A stretch of 64,000 bases of DNA from Solimonas terrae (lineage in GTDB: Bacteria > Pseudomonadota > Gammaproteobacteria > Nevskiales > Nevskiaceae), in NCBI RefSeq assembly GCF_011067135.1, contig NZ_JAAMOW010000008.1:124001-188000 (forward strand), given 5' to 3'. This document shows positions 9,660-19,104 of the stretch, one piece after another (within the stretch, counting starts at the first letter, position 1; the number at the start of each line of letters is the position of its first letter). A program made the position numbers and the translations under genes. The notes beneath the pieces were generated by a model, which was not told the origin of the DNA, ran no database searches, and worked only from the letters and a program-made list of their open reading frames with translations.

Positions 9660-10550
9660 TCACGATTGTTTCGGATTCCAGTGGCCCAGGCTTTCGCCAA
9701 GGCGCAGTGCTTGCCCGGCCTGCAGCGCGTCCGACCAGCTGACGGCGCCGGGCTGCGTCAACAGGATGACCGTCGAGCCCATGTTGAAACGGCCCATTTC
9801 CGCGCTGCGCGCCAGTACGACCGGGCTCATCGGTGTGTACTGGCCGCCACCGGGGCGGCGCAGGTGCGGCGGGCTGACGCGGCCTGACCAGACCGTTTCC
9901 AGCGAGCCGACGAACAGCGCACCGACCATCGACAGCGCGAAGGCACCGGCCGGTGTGTCGAAGCGGGCGTTGAGACGTTCGTTGCGCGTGAACAGATTCG
10001 GCAGTGCGCGCGCGGTCGCGGCATTGACGCTGAACAGGCGGCCGGGCACGTAGGTCCAGTGGGCGAGCCGGCCATCGATCGGCATGTGGATGCGATGGTA
10101 GTTGTACGGCGCCAGATAGATCGTGCAGAACTCGCCACCGAGAAAATCGCCTGCCTGCGCGTCCTCTGGCAGTAGATCGTAAAGGCTGTAGCTGTGACCC
10201 TTGGCCTGGATCAGGCGATCCTCAGTAATCCGCCCGAACTGGCTCAGGGTGCCGTCGACCGGGCTGACGAAGGCGCGCGGATCGTCCGGCGCCACGCGCG
10301 CGCCAGGTTTGAGGGCACGCGTGAAGAAGTGATTGAAGCTGTTGTAGTCCTCGATGCGCTCGCATTCGGCTTCCTGCAGATCGATCGTGTAGCCGCTCAG
10401 GAACAGGCGAATCAAGCGGTTCTTGAAGCCGACATGGCGGATCTGCGTCAGCTTGAAGACCAGCATTGACAGCCAGCGCGTCGGCAGGCACAGCTGCAGC
10501 AGCACGAAGATGCGATCGGTGAAACGGGCGTCGGAACTCGCCTCGGTCAT
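9660..10550 (-). CDS. psd: Phosphatidylserine decarboxylase proenzyme
   Basis: It makes phosphatidylethanolamine from phosphatidylserine at the inner membrane. The 296-aa proenzyme carries SPVDG (96-100), YHRIHMP (151-157) and the self-cleavage site MGST at 257-260. Most proteobacteria have LGST; Met before the glycine is a mild variant that keeps Gly-Ser, where cleavage yields the pyruvoyl group. The start ATG at 10550 lies 8 bp after the SCO stop. Length is typical of the short bacterial Psd. Confidence 0.94.
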   Translation of the reverse strand: MTEASSDARFTDRIFVLLQLCLPTRWLSMLVFKLTQIRHVGFKNRLIRLFLSGYTIDLQEAECERIEDYNSFNHFFTRALKPGARVAPDDPRAFVSPVDGTLSQFGRITEDRLIQAKGHSYSLYDLLPEDAQAGDFLGGEFCTIYLAPYNYHRIHMPIDGRLAHWTYVPGRLFSVNAATARALPNLFTRNERLNARFDTPAGAFALSMVGALFVGSLETVWSGRVSPPHLRRPGGGQYTPMSPVVLARSAEMGRFNMGSTVILLTQPGAVSWSDALQAGQALRLGESLGHWNPKQS

Positions 10551-10558
10551 GGGGGCGC

Positions 10559-11188
10559 TCAGGAACGGTTGAGAATGCTGCGCAGGTCGGCGCTCAGCTT
10601 GGCGGCATCGAACGGCGGTGTCATGTAGCCGGCGATGCGCGCCTGCGGATCGATCAGGATCAAGGCTGCGGAGTGATCCATCGTGTAGTCGTCCGCGGAT
10701 TTGCCCGGCACTTTCGCGTAGGCCACGCCCAGCATGCGTGCCAGCTTCTGCAGTTCCGGCTCGGGGGCGGTCATCGCCGTGAAGCGCGGATCGAAGGCGG
10801 CGACGTACTGCTTGAGCCTGGCCGGTGTGTCGCGATCAGGGTCCACCGACAGAAAATCGATGTGCAACTGCTGCGCCGAGCTGCCGAGCTGGTCATCGAC
10901 CTGTCGGAGCAGCGCCAGGGTCGTCGGGCACACATCCGGGCAGGACGTGAAGCCGGGAAAGATCAGCGTCCAGTGGCCCTGCATCTGCTCGAGTCCGAAT
11001 GGCTGGCCGTCCTGGTCGATCGCCTTGAACCCGGTCAGCGGGCGCGGCGTCTGCAGCAGGGTTCCGGACTGCATGTCGACGGTCGCCGGCTTCTGCAGCC
11101 AGATCGCGGCAATCAGGCCGACCATCAGCGCGAGCGCGCCGATGACGACGAGTTGCAGACCGCGTCCGGTCGGAGGTTTGGAGGTCAT
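10559..11188 (-). CDS. SCO1/SenC-family copper-binding protein
   Basis: The 209-aa protein has an N-terminal membrane anchor (about 11-30) and a thioredoxin-like domain. Cys83 and Cys87 in SCPDVCP and His172 in MDHSAAL form the Cu site of SCO proteins, which help metallate or reduce the Cu-A site of cytochrome oxidase. The ATG at 11188 is chosen because it directly precedes the short cytoplasmic segment and the anchor. Longer upstream extensions are Pro/Arg-rich and unlike the family. It is first in the SCO-psd-bepA run and divergent from prmB. No oxidase genes are in the window. Confidence 0.88.
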   Translation of the reverse strand: MTSKPPTGRGLQLVVIGALALMVGLIAAIWLQKPATVDMQSGTLLQTPRPLTGFKAIDQDGQPFGLEQMQGHWTLIFPGFTSCPDVCPTTLALLRQVDDQLGSSAQQLHIDFLSVDPDRDTPARLKQYVAAFDPRFTAMTAPEPELQKLARMLGVAYAKVPGKSADDYTMDHSAALILIDPQARIAGYMTPPFDAAKLSADLRSILNRS

Positions 11189-11272
11189 GAGAGCTGGAGG
11201 TGGCGGCCGCGCGCTGCGGCATGGGTGAGCCGACGCATTATTCCACAGGCGCGGACCGTAACCCTCCGGTGT

Positions 11273-11302
11273 TTGTCCTGCATGTCGCCGCGGCCGCATA
11301 AT
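11273..11302 (+). promoter_or_regulatory. Probable prmB promoter
   Basis: TTGTCC (11273-11278), an 18-bp spacer and CATAAT (11297-11302) lie in the 149-bp region between the divergent SCO and prmB genes. They would start transcription about 30 nt before the prmB ATG. Confidence 0.45.
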
Positions 11303-11337
11303 TCGCGCCCCCTGAACCTGTCCGCCTCGCGCGCCGA

Positions 11338-12237
11338 ATGAATCGTTCCAGCGAAACCGATGTCCTCGTCACCGTGCGCGATCTCGTGCGCTGGGGCGCG
11401 AGCCGTTTTCGCGAGGCCGGGCTTTACTTCGGTCACGGCACCGACAACGCGCTCGACGAAGCGTTTCATCTGGTACTGCATGCGCTGCACCTGCCGGCCG
11501 ACGTGCCGGCGATCTATCTGGAAGCCCATGTCACCGCGCATGAGCGTGCGGCGGCCTTGAAACTGCTGCGCACGCGCGTGACCACGCGCAAGCCGGCGGC
11601 CTATCTGCTCGGCTGCATCGAATTCTGCGGGCTCGAATTCGAGATCGACGAAAACGTGCTGATTCCGCGCTCGCCGATCGCCGAGATGATCGCGCGCGGC
11701 TTCGCGCCGTGGCTGGAAGCCGCGCCGGCGCGCGTGCTCGATCTGTGTACCGGCAGCGGCTGCATCGGCATCGCCTGCGCGGTCGCGTTCGAGGATGCGC
11801 AGGTCGATCTGGCCGACATCAGCCCGAAGGCACTGGCGATCGCGCGGCGCAATGTCGAAAAGCATGTGCTCGGCAATCAGGTACGTGTCATCAAGTCGGA
11901 CGTGTTCGACGGCCTGATCAACGAGGTCTACGACCTGATCCTCACCAATCCGCCCTACGTGCCGAACGCCGAATGGAAGGCGCTGGCCGCCGAGTACCGC
12001 CATGAGCCCAAGCTGGCGCTGGCTGCCGGCGGCGATGGCATGGAGATCGTCGCGCGCATTCTGGAGGATGCGCCGCGCCATCTGAGCAATGACGGCTGGC
12101 TGGTCTGCGAAGTCGGTGGCAGTGTCGCCGAGTTCGAGGCGCGCTGGCCGACGCTGCCGGTCACCTGGGTCGAGTTCGAGCACGGCGACGGGGTGTTCAT
12201 CATCTCGCGCGCCGATCTCGTCGCCCATCGCAAGTGA
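11338..12237 (+). CDS. prmB: Protein-(glutamine-N5) methyltransferase, ribosomal protein L3-specific
   Basis: SAM-dependent methylation of Gln in ribosomal protein L3 is the known role of PrmB. The 299-aa protein has a helical N-terminal domain, the SAM loop [12 protein letters not shown] (135-146), the acidic residue in DLADISP, and the NPPY signature (204-207) of amide-N methyltransferases. PrmB rather than PrmC is called because it is followed by aroC, the usual prmB-aroC pairing, and because PrmC normally sits next to prfA. The gap to aroC is 10 bp. Confidence 0.9.
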   Translation: MNRSSETDVLVTVRDLVRWGASRFREAGLYFGHGTDNALDEAFHLVLHALHLPADVPAIYLEAHVTAHERAAALKLLRTRVTTRKPAAYLLGCIEFCGLEFEIDENVLIPRSPIAEMIARGFAPWLEAAPARVLDLCTGSGCIGIACAVAFEDAQVDLADISPKALAIARRNVEKHVLGNQVRVIKSDVFDGLINEVYDLILTNPPYVPNAEWKALAAEYRHEPKLALAAGGDGMEIVARILEDAPRHLSNDGWLVCEVGGSVAEFEARWPTLPVTWVEFEHGDGVFIISRADLVAHRK

Positions 12238-12247
12238 GCGCGCTGAA

Positions 12248-13348
12248 ATGAGCGGAAATACCTTCGGAAAGCTGTTCTGCGTGACGAGCTTCGGCGAATC
12301 GCATGGCCCGGCGATCGGCTGCGTCGTCGACGGCTGCCCGCCGGGGCTGGCGCTGTCGGAAGCGGATATCCAGCCGGACCTCGATCGTCGCAAGCCGGGC
12401 ACGTCGAAGTACGTGACGCAGCGCAAGGAAGCCGATCAGGTCGAGATCCTGTCCGGCGTGTTCGAAGGCCGTACGACCGGCACGCCGATCGCGCTGCTGA
12501 TCCGCAACACCGATCAGCGCAGCTACGACTACGAGAAGATCAAGCAGGTGTTCCGGCCGAACCATGCCGATTACGCCTACGTGCAGAAGTACGGCATTCG
12601 CGACCATCGCGGCGGCGGCCGTTCCAGTGCGCGCGAAACCGCGGTGCGGGTCGCCGCCGGGGCAATCGCGAAGAAGTATCTGCACGAGAAATTCGGTACC
12701 GTGATCCGTGGCTGCGTCGAGCAGGTCGGCGGCATCCGCTGTGCCACTGCCGACTGGTCGGTCGTCAACGACAATCCGTTCTTCTGCGCCGATCCGGCGC
12801 GCGTCCCCGAACTCGAAGCCCTGATCGACGCGCTGCGCAGCGAGGGCGATTCGATCGGCGCCAAGCTCTATGTCGAGGCGACCAGGGTCCCGCCGGGTCT
12901 CGGCGAGCCGGTGTTCGACCGTCTCGATGCCGATCTGGCGCACGCGCTGATGTCGATCAATGCCGTCAAGGGTGTCGAAATCGGCGATGGCATGCGGGTC
13001 GTGGAAATGCGCGGCACCGAGCATCGTGACGAACTGTCGCCGGAAGGCTTTCTTGCCAATCACTCCGGGGGCATCACCGGCGGCATCTCCAGCGGGCAAA
13101 CCATCTACGCGCGCTACGCGATCAAGCCGACGTCGAGCATTACCACGCCGGGTCGGAGCATCGATGAAGCCGGGCAGGGCACCGACATGCGCACGACCGG
13201 CCGCCACGATCCCTGTGTCGGTCTGCGGGCGACGCCGATCGGCGAAGCGATGATGGCGCTGGTGCTGATGGACCACTGGCTGCGGCACCGCGGCCAGAAC
13301 GCCGACGTGACGGTCGCGCCGTCGCGAATTCCGGGCGAGGTTCCGTAA
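12248..13348 (+). CDS. aroC: Chorismate synthase
   Basis: It converts EPSP to chorismate using reduced FMN as last step of the shikimate pathway. The 366-aa protein opens [10 protein letters not shown] and contains GESHG (16-20), RRKPG, RTTGTP, the flavin-binding [10 protein letters not shown] (122-131) and near the end GRHDPC. The ATG at 12248 is chosen because the conserved N-terminus begins exactly there. It is co-oriented with prmB and the following transporter. With aroA in the first operon it gives two of the seven shikimate enzymes in this window. Confidence 0.96.
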   Translation: MSGNTFGKLFCVTSFGESHGPAIGCVVDGCPPGLALSEADIQPDLDRRKPGTSKYVTQRKEADQVEILSGVFEGRTTGTPIALLIRNTDQRSYDYEKIKQVFRPNHADYAYVQKYGIRDHRGGGRSSARETAVRVAAGAIAKKYLHEKFGTVIRGCVEQVGGIRCATADWSVVNDNPFFCADPARVPELEALIDALRSEGDSIGAKLYVEATRVPPGLGEPVFDRLDADLAHALMSINAVKGVEIGDGMRVVEMRGTEHRDELSPEGFLANHSGGITGGISSGQTIYARYAIKPTSSITTPGRSIDEAGQGTDMRTTGRHDPCVGLRATPIGEAMMALVLMDHWLRHRGQNADVTVAPSRIPGEVP

Positions 13349-13351
13349 GCC

Positions 13352-14521
13352 GTGGCGACGCCGTCCGCAGGCGTGCCGCGCCTGCCGTGGCGGTTGTCCA
13401 GCTTCTACTTTTTCTACTACGGCACGGTCGGCGCCTTCATGCCGTACTGGGCGCCGTATCTGGCGGCGCGCGGCTTCGATGCGGCGCAAATGGGCATCGC
13501 CTTCGCGCTGATGGGTTGCGTGAGGGCGGTCGTGCCGCTGGCCTGGGGCTGGTACGCCGATCACCACGGCCGGCGCATCGGCCTGATCCGCTTCGCGAGC
13601 GTCGGTGCCCTGCTGCTGTTCCTGATGATTCCGTTCGTGCCGGGCGTGTTCTGGGTCGGCGCCGTGATGGTGGCTTACACGCTGTTCTGGCACGCGCTGC
13701 TGCCGCAGTTTGAAGTCGTGGCCCTGAGCCATCTCGCCGCGCGCGGCGGCGACTACACGCGTGTGCGCCTATGGGGTTCGATCGGTTTCATCGTCACCGT
13801 GCTCGGGCTGGGTGCGGTGCTGCAACCGGTCGGCGTGCTCTGGCTTCCCTGGCTGGTCGCGGTGTTCTGGCTCGGCATGTCGGTTTCGACCTGGCTGGTG
13901 CCGGAACCGCCCGCGCTGTCGCTGGCCGCGACGGGAACTGCCCCGTCGCTCGGCGCGGTGCTGCGCGATCCGGGCGTCAAGGCGATGCTGATCGTCTGCT
14001 TCTGCTCGCAGCTGAGCTATGCCCCTTACTACAACTTCTTCACGCTGTTCATCGAGCGGCACGGCCATCCGCGCGATCTGGTCGGTCTGCTCTGGGCGCT
14101 GGCCGTGCTCGCCGAGATCGTCATGTTCTTCTACGCCGGTCGCATCATTGCGCGCTGGGGTGCCCGGCGCGTGATGATGGCCGCGATGGCGGCGACCATG
14201 CTGCGCTGGACGCTGACCGCGTGGTGCGCCGACTCGCTGCCGATGCTGGTCGTCCTGCAGTTCGGTCACGCGCTGAGCTTTGCTGCCTACCATGCGGTGG
14301 CGATGCGTTACGTGCAGAAGATGTTTCCCGGGGCCTTGCAGGGGCGAGGGCAGGCGATCTACGGCGCCGCCGCCTACGGCATCGGCGGTTCGATCGGCAG
14401 CCTTGCATCCGGCTTCCTGTGGCAGGCGCTGTCGCCGGAAGCGGTGTTCCTCGCTGCCGGTCTGGTCGCGGCGATCGGCTGGTGGATTGCCGTCCGAATA
14501 TTGCCTGTACTCGAGAATTGA
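13352..14521 (+). CDS. MFS transporter (MFS_1-like/HcaT-type)
   Basis: A 389-aa protein has about twelve hydrophobic helices. The loop between helices 2 and 3 reads GWYADHHGRR, and PPYYNFFTLF-like segments (SYAPYYNFFTLFI) recall the phenylpropionate/nucleoside-proton symporter branch. The substrate is unknown. The start is GTG at 13352, three bases after the aroC stop, so it is probably translated from the prmB-aroC message. It converges on the LuxR-type gene with a 48-bp gap and no obvious terminator. Confidence 0.83.
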   Translation: MATPSAGVPRLPWRLSSFYFFYYGTVGAFMPYWAPYLAARGFDAAQMGIAFALMGCVRAVVPLAWGWYADHHGRRIGLIRFASVGALLLFLMIPFVPGVFWVGAVMVAYTLFWHALLPQFEVVALSHLAARGGDYTRVRLWGSIGFIVTVLGLGAVLQPVGVLWLPWLVAVFWLGMSVSTWLVPEPPALSLAATGTAPSLGAVLRDPGVKAMLIVCFCSQLSYAPYYNFFTLFIERHGHPRDLVGLLWALAVLAEIVMFFYAGRIIARWGARRVMMAAMAATMLRWTLTAWCADSLPMLVVLQFGHALSFAAYHAVAMRYVQKMFPGALQGRGQAIYGAAAYGIGGSIGSLASGFLWQALSPEAVFLAAGLVAAIGWWIAVRILPVLEN

Positions 14522-14569
14522 TTGACGCTCGCCTGCGATCGGGCGTTGAGTGGCGGATTTCGGCAACGC

Positions 14570-15817
14570 TCAGGCGCGCAGTCCGATTGCGTCGTCATCG
14601 GACGATGCAGTCGCGTCGTCCGGCGTCAGGCGCGGTCGGGAGCCCATCGAGGCTGCTGCGGGCGTCGCCCGCAACAGCAGCCCGACCAGCTCCGCCTGTC
14701 GGCGGGTACCGGTCTTCGACATGATGTCGCGTATACGTGAGCGCACAGTCAGCAGCGACAGGCCCAGGCGGTCCGCAACTTGTGCCGCGCGCAGGCCGTC
14801 AGCCAGCAGCACGGCGGTTCGCGCCTCGGCCGGGGTCAGGCCGAATCTCATCGACAGCGCCCGATCATCCAGTTGCGGTCGCTCGTCCGGGTCGTGGATC
14901 AGCACGGCAACCAGTGGCAGGCCGTCGCTCACCAGCAAGTGCCGGTTCGACGGGTGAACCGGGCTGATCAGCAACTGCGTGACGTTGGGGCTTTGCGTCG
15001 AGCGGCATTGCAGCTGCCCGCCGGCGTGGAGCCATTGCCGGGGTGTACTGACGGCAGTGCGGCGCAGGATCCGTTGCAGGCGACGATCGGCTTCGGCATC
15101 GCAGGCCTGCAGGCTTCGGCCCTGCAGGCGCAAGGCCGTTCCGCGCCGCAGGATCGATTCGGCGCCTTCCGTCGCATGGACCAGCCGACATTCGTGATCA
15201 AGCAGCACGAACGGCAAGCCATTCTGCGCCAGCCGGATAGTGGCGCCGTTGCGCGTACGCTCCTCCTCGATGTGTTTGCTCATCGCCAGCGCGCGCCGCA
15301 GATGCGGCACGATCTGCTCGTTGAACAGGCTCTGCTCGCCGCGCCCATAGTGCCCGGCATCGCGTGTGCGCTGGATCAGGAATTGCACCTTGAGGCCCCG
15401 ACTCTGGTAGACGGTACCGCACATCCCATGTGTGATGTCCTGCGGTCCGGCCCAGTCGTTGTAGAACTCGGTGCGGTAGAAGCGGGGCTGCTTGACGCTG
15501 AAATCCAGGTAGGTGGAATACAGCAGGCCCGACGGTTTGTTGCGCAGCTCCGGCCGCCATGGGCACTTGTTGACGAAGTACCGCACGTATTGCTCATGGT
15601 ACTGATCGTCGATGTTGTGCTTGATGCTTGAATGCACCGCATCGGCACGTTCGTTGAGCACCAGCATGCGCGCCGAGCGCGAGTCCGACAGCGAAATTGC
15701 TTCGGCGAGCACCGTCTCCCACTGCTCGGGCTCCAGAGCCGCCTGATAGACGCGCTCGATCAGGTCGGGCAGCCGTCGCTGCATTTCGGTCAGTCGTTTT
15801 TGCGCATCGAAATTCAT
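14570..15817 (-). CDS. LuxR-family transcriptional regulator
   Basis: The 415-aa protein ends in a LuxR-type helix-turn-helix (about 330-392: RFGLTPAEARTAVLLADGL, then VADRLGLSLLTVRSRI). The N-terminal 300 residues match no sensor domain I can name with certainty. A weak PAS-like stretch (LPFVLLDHECRLVHATEGAE) lies around residue 200, and there is no response-regulator or clear autoinducer domain. The ATG at 15817 is preceded by a GGGGGCGAGGG ribosome site. It is divergent from an alpha/beta hydrolase over 93 bp, suggesting it controls that gene. Confidence 0.8.
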   Translation of the reverse strand: MNFDAQKRLTEMQRRLPDLIERVYQAALEPEQWETVLAEAISLSDSRSARMLVLNERADAVHSSIKHNIDDQYHEQYVRYFVNKCPWRPELRNKPSGLLYSTYLDFSVKQPRFYRTEFYNDWAGPQDITHGMCGTVYQSRGLKVQFLIQRTRDAGHYGRGEQSLFNEQIVPHLRRALAMSKHIEEERTRNGATIRLAQNGLPFVLLDHECRLVHATEGAESILRRGTALRLQGRSLQACDAEADRRLQRILRRTAVSTPRQWLHAGGQLQCRSTQSPNVTQLLISPVHPSNRHLLVSDGLPLVAVLIHDPDERPQLDDRALSMRFGLTPAEARTAVLLADGLRAAQVADRLGLSLLTVRSRIRDIMSKTGTRRQAELVGLLLRATPAAASMGSRPRLTPDDATASSDDDAIGLRA

Positions 15818-15882
15818 GCCCTCGCCCCCGTCGATTTGACGTCTTTCCCTTTTAGTATTAACACAGCAATTTGAAAGCTTCC

Positions 15883-15894
15883 TGATCTGGATCA
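15883..15894. promoter_or_regulatory. Short palindrome in the LuxR/hydrolase divergent region
   Basis: TGATC-TG-GATCA is a perfect inverted repeat in an AT-rich stretch (15841-15900) otherwise unusual for this GC-rich window. It is a candidate operator for the flanking LuxR-type regulator. Ten bases of symmetry is weak evidence by itself. Confidence 0.35.
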
Positions 15895-15910
15895 TGCAAA
15901 ATGAGTGAAA

Positions 15911-16717
15911 ATGTTTGCCGATAGCTTGAAAATGACAGCGGATATCGTGCCGGGCGCCGACGGTGTGCAGCTCGCTCGCGAACAACGCGGCAGTGCGCCG
16001 CGGTACCTGCTGCTGGTTCATGGCTGGTGTTGCAACAGTCAATTCTGGGCGCCGCAAGCCGAAGCCCTGGCCGACACCTGCACGACCGTCACGGTCGATC
16101 TGGGCGGCCACGGAAACTCCCGGAATACGCGCCAGCGCTGGGATCTGTCCAGCTTTGCCGAGGACGTCGCCGCCGCGGCACAAGGCCTCGATGGTCCCAT
16201 CGTTCTGGCCGGACATTCGATGGGGGGTGCGGTCGCCATGCTGGCCGCTTCCAAGCTCGGCGAGCGCTTGCGCGGCGTGATCCTCGGCGACACCTTCAGC
16301 TTCGATTGGGGGCATGTCGCCGAAGATCTGCAGACCGGGTATCTGGCGGCGATCGACTCCGATCTGCCGGCCATGGTTGCCAACCTCGTTGATGGGGTTG
16401 CGCCTGCTGATCCTGACCCGCTGCTGCAACAGTGGCTCAAGCGCGAAATGGCGCGGCCCGATCCGCAAGTCGCCGTACCGGCCTTCGCATCGCTGCTGAA
16501 CTTCGACGCCGACGCTGCGCTCGCAGCTCTGCCCGGGACACTGCCGATCCACGCGATCAACTGTCCGCAGGCCCATCCAGCACCGCGCGAGCGTTATGCC
16601 GACCGCATTTCCGAGAGCGTGCTCGATGACACCGGACACTTCCTGCAGCTGGAAAAGCCCGCCGAGTTCGCGGCCGCAATGCGCGAGCAGTCCGTGCGAA
16701 TGTTCGTTGGCGGGTGA
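15911..16717 (+). CDS. Alpha/beta hydrolase
   Basis: A 268-aa serine hydrolase has the oxyanion motif HGW (38-40), nucleophile Ser103 in GHSMGG, and the C-terminal catalytic His in DDTGHFLQ. This is the layout of esterases, lactonases and C-C hydrolases; no closer function can be given. The ATG at 15911 is used. GTG at 15905 and ATG at 15932 are in-frame alternatives and the ribosome site is poor for all of them. The LuxR-type regulator is transcribed divergently, so it may sense the substrate or product. Confidence 0.82.
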   Translation: MFADSLKMTADIVPGADGVQLAREQRGSAPRYLLLVHGWCCNSQFWAPQAEALADTCTTVTVDLGGHGNSRNTRQRWDLSSFAEDVAAAAQGLDGPIVLAGHSMGGAVAMLAASKLGERLRGVILGDTFSFDWGHVAEDLQTGYLAAIDSDLPAMVANLVDGVAPADPDPLLQQWLKREMARPDPQVAVPAFASLLNFDADAALAALPGTLPIHAINCPQAHPAPRERYADRISESVLDDTGHFLQLEKPAEFAAAMREQSVRMFVGG

Positions 16718-17199
16718 GCTTGTCCGCCCGGCGGCATTTTCCCCATCCGCGAATGAGCCGATGCAGCGTGCATAGTCGCAGTGGCACATCGCGATGGCGC
16801 AGCGGCTCGTGCAGCTCGATGCACGGGTTCGGAAGCTGTCGGTGTCGAGGCGGTGCGGACCCCACACCGGCATCGGCGAGCCGATGACTGCGGGTGCCCC
16901 CGGCTACCGTGCTTGCCGGGACGGTCGTCGGGTCGCTGTTGCGACGTGTCACAGGACTCTGGCGCCGCCTCCTTCGGGGCTGTCGGCCCCTGGCTCACAA
17001 GCCGGTCATCGTCATCCGCGGCAGGTGCCATGCGTCGCAGCATCGTCTCCCGATTCTCTCCGGGCGCCACCTCACGACAACCCCAATTTTGGGGCTGCGC
17101 CAGGGCGGCGTTCTTTTCCATGCTCTGCCCAAGGGTGAGGTCGGTGCACCAGTGCGGTGTCGATCTCCGTCATTCGACCTGGGTTTGAGGATCAGAATC
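16718..17199 (+). other. 482-bp intergenic region
   Basis: I see no supported gene. Antisense open frames here have Arg/Pro/Ser-rich translations without motifs. A short inverted repeat CCCCAA-TT-TTGGGG lies at 17081-17094; it has no usable loop and no T-run. A GAGG at 17187-17190 is the ribosome site of the following lipoprotein gene. The length leaves room for a leader RNA, but I recognise none. Confidence 0.5.
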
Positions 17200-19098
17200 A
17201 TGAAGCGAGCATGGGGGTGGTTGCCTGCGATCACAGTGACGGCTGGATTGTTGGCTTGCGGCGGGGGCGCTTCGAGCGGCGATGCCGGGGGCGGTTCCGG
17301 CGACGATGGTTCGGGCGGTGGTGGTTCCGGGGCAAGCTACGACTACAGCGGCATCGTGACGGCGCCGTCGATGGACGTTGCGATGCTGCAGTCACCCTCG
17401 ATGCTGGAGCAGGCTTTGTCGTTTGTGGTACCGAGCGCCGCGGCGACGGTGAGCGGCCTGCAGCCGGTTTCGCAGGCCACGGTGGAGCTCGTCGATTTGG
17501 ATACCGACCAAGTATATGGGACGGCGGTAACCGACAGCAGTGGCACCTACGAGCTGAGCGGCACGGCGGAGCCGGCAGGCAATCTGGTGCTGCGCGTACA
17601 GGGCAGCAATACGATGCGTGCTCCGGCAGCGTCGGCCGCCGTTGACGTCAATCCGGTGACGGAAACGGTCGTGCGAAGCATGGTCGACGCGGTAGCAGCG
17701 GGTGAACATGCCTATGCTGATTACGTGCCGGCACAGCTGGCAGCCAGCATGACGTATCTGCTCGATCAGGACGTCGATCTGAGTGATACGTCGACGATCG
17801 AGGACGCCATCAGCAAGTACGAGCACGCGGTCGCCGATCTCGACACGGTGGTCGACGATGCGACGATCGCCGCGAACAGCGGTTTCGGCGGCACCTACGG
17901 TGTTCTGGGCGTGGCAACCGAAATGTTCGCGCTCACCGGGCGCACCGGCAAGAGCGACAACGGTTCGGTATCGGTGGGTACCTATGGCCTGTCGATTGCG
18001 TTCGGCGACGACAAGCTGACGCCCACGGGCTCTTCAGAGTTTCGTGAACTCGGTCTGTCGGCGGCGGACGGCGGTGTCACGGTTTCCAGGGAATCCTCGA
18101 CCAATGACGAGAGCGGCAGCCTGTCCTATACGCGCAGCGGCAACACGTTCTACGCGGGAGGTTCGTTTGGTCTGACGTCTGCGGATGGCGAGGTGATTGT
18201 TGCCGACACGGGTGGTGCCGAGCAGACAACGCTCAGCAGCGGCGAAGACACGATCGTGCGTGACCGCAACTTGCTGATCGGGTTTCGCCAGCCGTCCGCG
18301 GGCGCGCCGACGTTGTCGGGCCACTATCACCTGATCGGCCTCGGCAGCGGCTTCTACTGGTCGGCCGGCAGTACCGGCGACAACGACTATCTGGAAGGTC
18401 TGCTGTTGTCGAATATCGGTGGCCTCGACATCAGCAACGGGACGGCAACGCTCGATGTCGACGAGTCCGAGACCGACGTACCGCTGAGCATCACCGACAA
18501 GCTGGTCCACCAGACGAACACGTCGAGTTTCTCGGCCCCGATCATGGCTGCCGCCGACGGCAGCGTGGTGCTGAGCGTTGGTGGCGACAACATCAGCGGT
18601 CAGGCGAGTGCGGACGGCGATCTGATCGCGTTCAAGGAGCTCGGCGACGAGGGCAGTCTGGTGCAGTCGCAGCTGTATCTCGCCGTGCGCAAAGGCAGCG
18701 GCTGCAGTGCCAGTACCATCGCCGGGTCTTATCGCACCATCGGCTATGGGCCCACGTTCGATACCGACAAGAAGCTGATGAATGTGTCCGGTTCGCATGG
18801 TGCGCTGGAGATTTCGAGCGGCACGGCGTCTTACTCGGGTACCGCGCGGGATCTCGATCTGGCCATTTCGACGTCGACCGACGGCGGCGAGACGCATTTC
18901 TCGACCTCGGCGGCCAATCACGGCAGCAGCGGCAGCGCCGAGGTGTCGGTCGCCTCGGACTGCACGGTGATGGCGACGATGGGGGGCGAGCAGATGACGG
19001 GCGCAGTGCTGCCTGACGGCAGCATGATGGTGCTGGTCGCGGCCAACGACAGCAGCGCCAAAGGGGCTCGAGACATAACGGTCGCCCTGCGTCGATAG
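17200..19098 (+). CDS. Putative lipoprotein of unknown function with three internal repeats
   Basis: The 632-aa product has a lipoprotein signal peptide ending in LLAC with Cys20, then a Gly/Ser-rich linker to about residue 45. A carboxypeptidase-regulatory-like beta domain spans about 88-150 (ATVELVDLDTDQVYGTAVTD..GTYELSG). The remainder holds three repeats of about 140 residues opening with G-x-Y-x-x-x-G: GGTYGVLG (230-237), GHYHLIGLG (374-382) and GSYRTIGYG (509-517). Each repeat runs into Gly/Ser/Asp-rich beta strands. I do not recognise the family. It is probably surface or periplasmic and membrane-anchored. The ATG at 17200 is fixed by the signal peptide. Confidence 0.75.
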   Translation: MKRAWGWLPAITVTAGLLACGGGASSGDAGGGSGDDGSGGGGSGASYDYSGIVTAPSMDVAMLQSPSMLEQALSFVVPSAAATVSGLQPVSQATVELVDLDTDQVYGTAVTDSSGTYELSGTAEPAGNLVLRVQGSNTMRAPAASAAVDVNPVTETVVRSMVDAVAAGEHAYADYVPAQLAASMTYLLDQDVDLSDTSTIEDAISKYEHAVADLDTVVDDATIAANSGFGGTYGVLGVATEMFALTGRTGKSDNGSVSVGTYGLSIAFGDDKLTPTGSSEFRELGLSAADGGVTVSRESSTNDESGSLSYTRSGNTFYAGGSFGLTSADGEVIVADTGGAEQTTLSSGEDTIVRDRNLLIGFRQPSAGAPTLSGHYHLIGLGSGFYWSAGSTGDNDYLEGLLLSNIGGLDISNGTATLDVDESETDVPLSITDKLVHQTNTSSFSAPIMAAADGSVVLSVGGDNISGQASADGDLIAFKELGDEGSLVQSQLYLAVRKGSGCSASTIAGSYRTIGYGPTFDTDKKLMNVSGSHGALEISSGTASYSGTARDLDLAISTSTDGGETHFSTSAANHGSSGSAEVSVASDCTVMATMGGEQMTGAVLPDGSMMVLVAANDSSAKGARDITVALRR

Positions 19099-19104
19099 CA
19101 GCCG

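Noticed and set aside
14570-16873. Open frame extending the LuxR-type protein to 767 residues
   Set aside because: The extra N-terminus runs antisense through the hydrolase gene; a good ribosome site and normal start exist at 15817.
17081-17094. CCCCAA-TT-TTGGGG inverted repeat as a terminator
   Set aside because: The loop is too small for a stable hairpin and no T-run follows.
16594-17121. Antisense frame of 175 codons upstream of the lipoprotein
   Set aside because: Composition is random-looking, there is no ribosome site, and it overlaps the hydrolase 3' end.
18034-19104. Continuation of the ABC-ATPase remnant frame antisense into the lipoprotein gene
   Set aside because: Similarity ends near 19105; beyond that the translation is only the mirror of the lipoprotein coding sequence.
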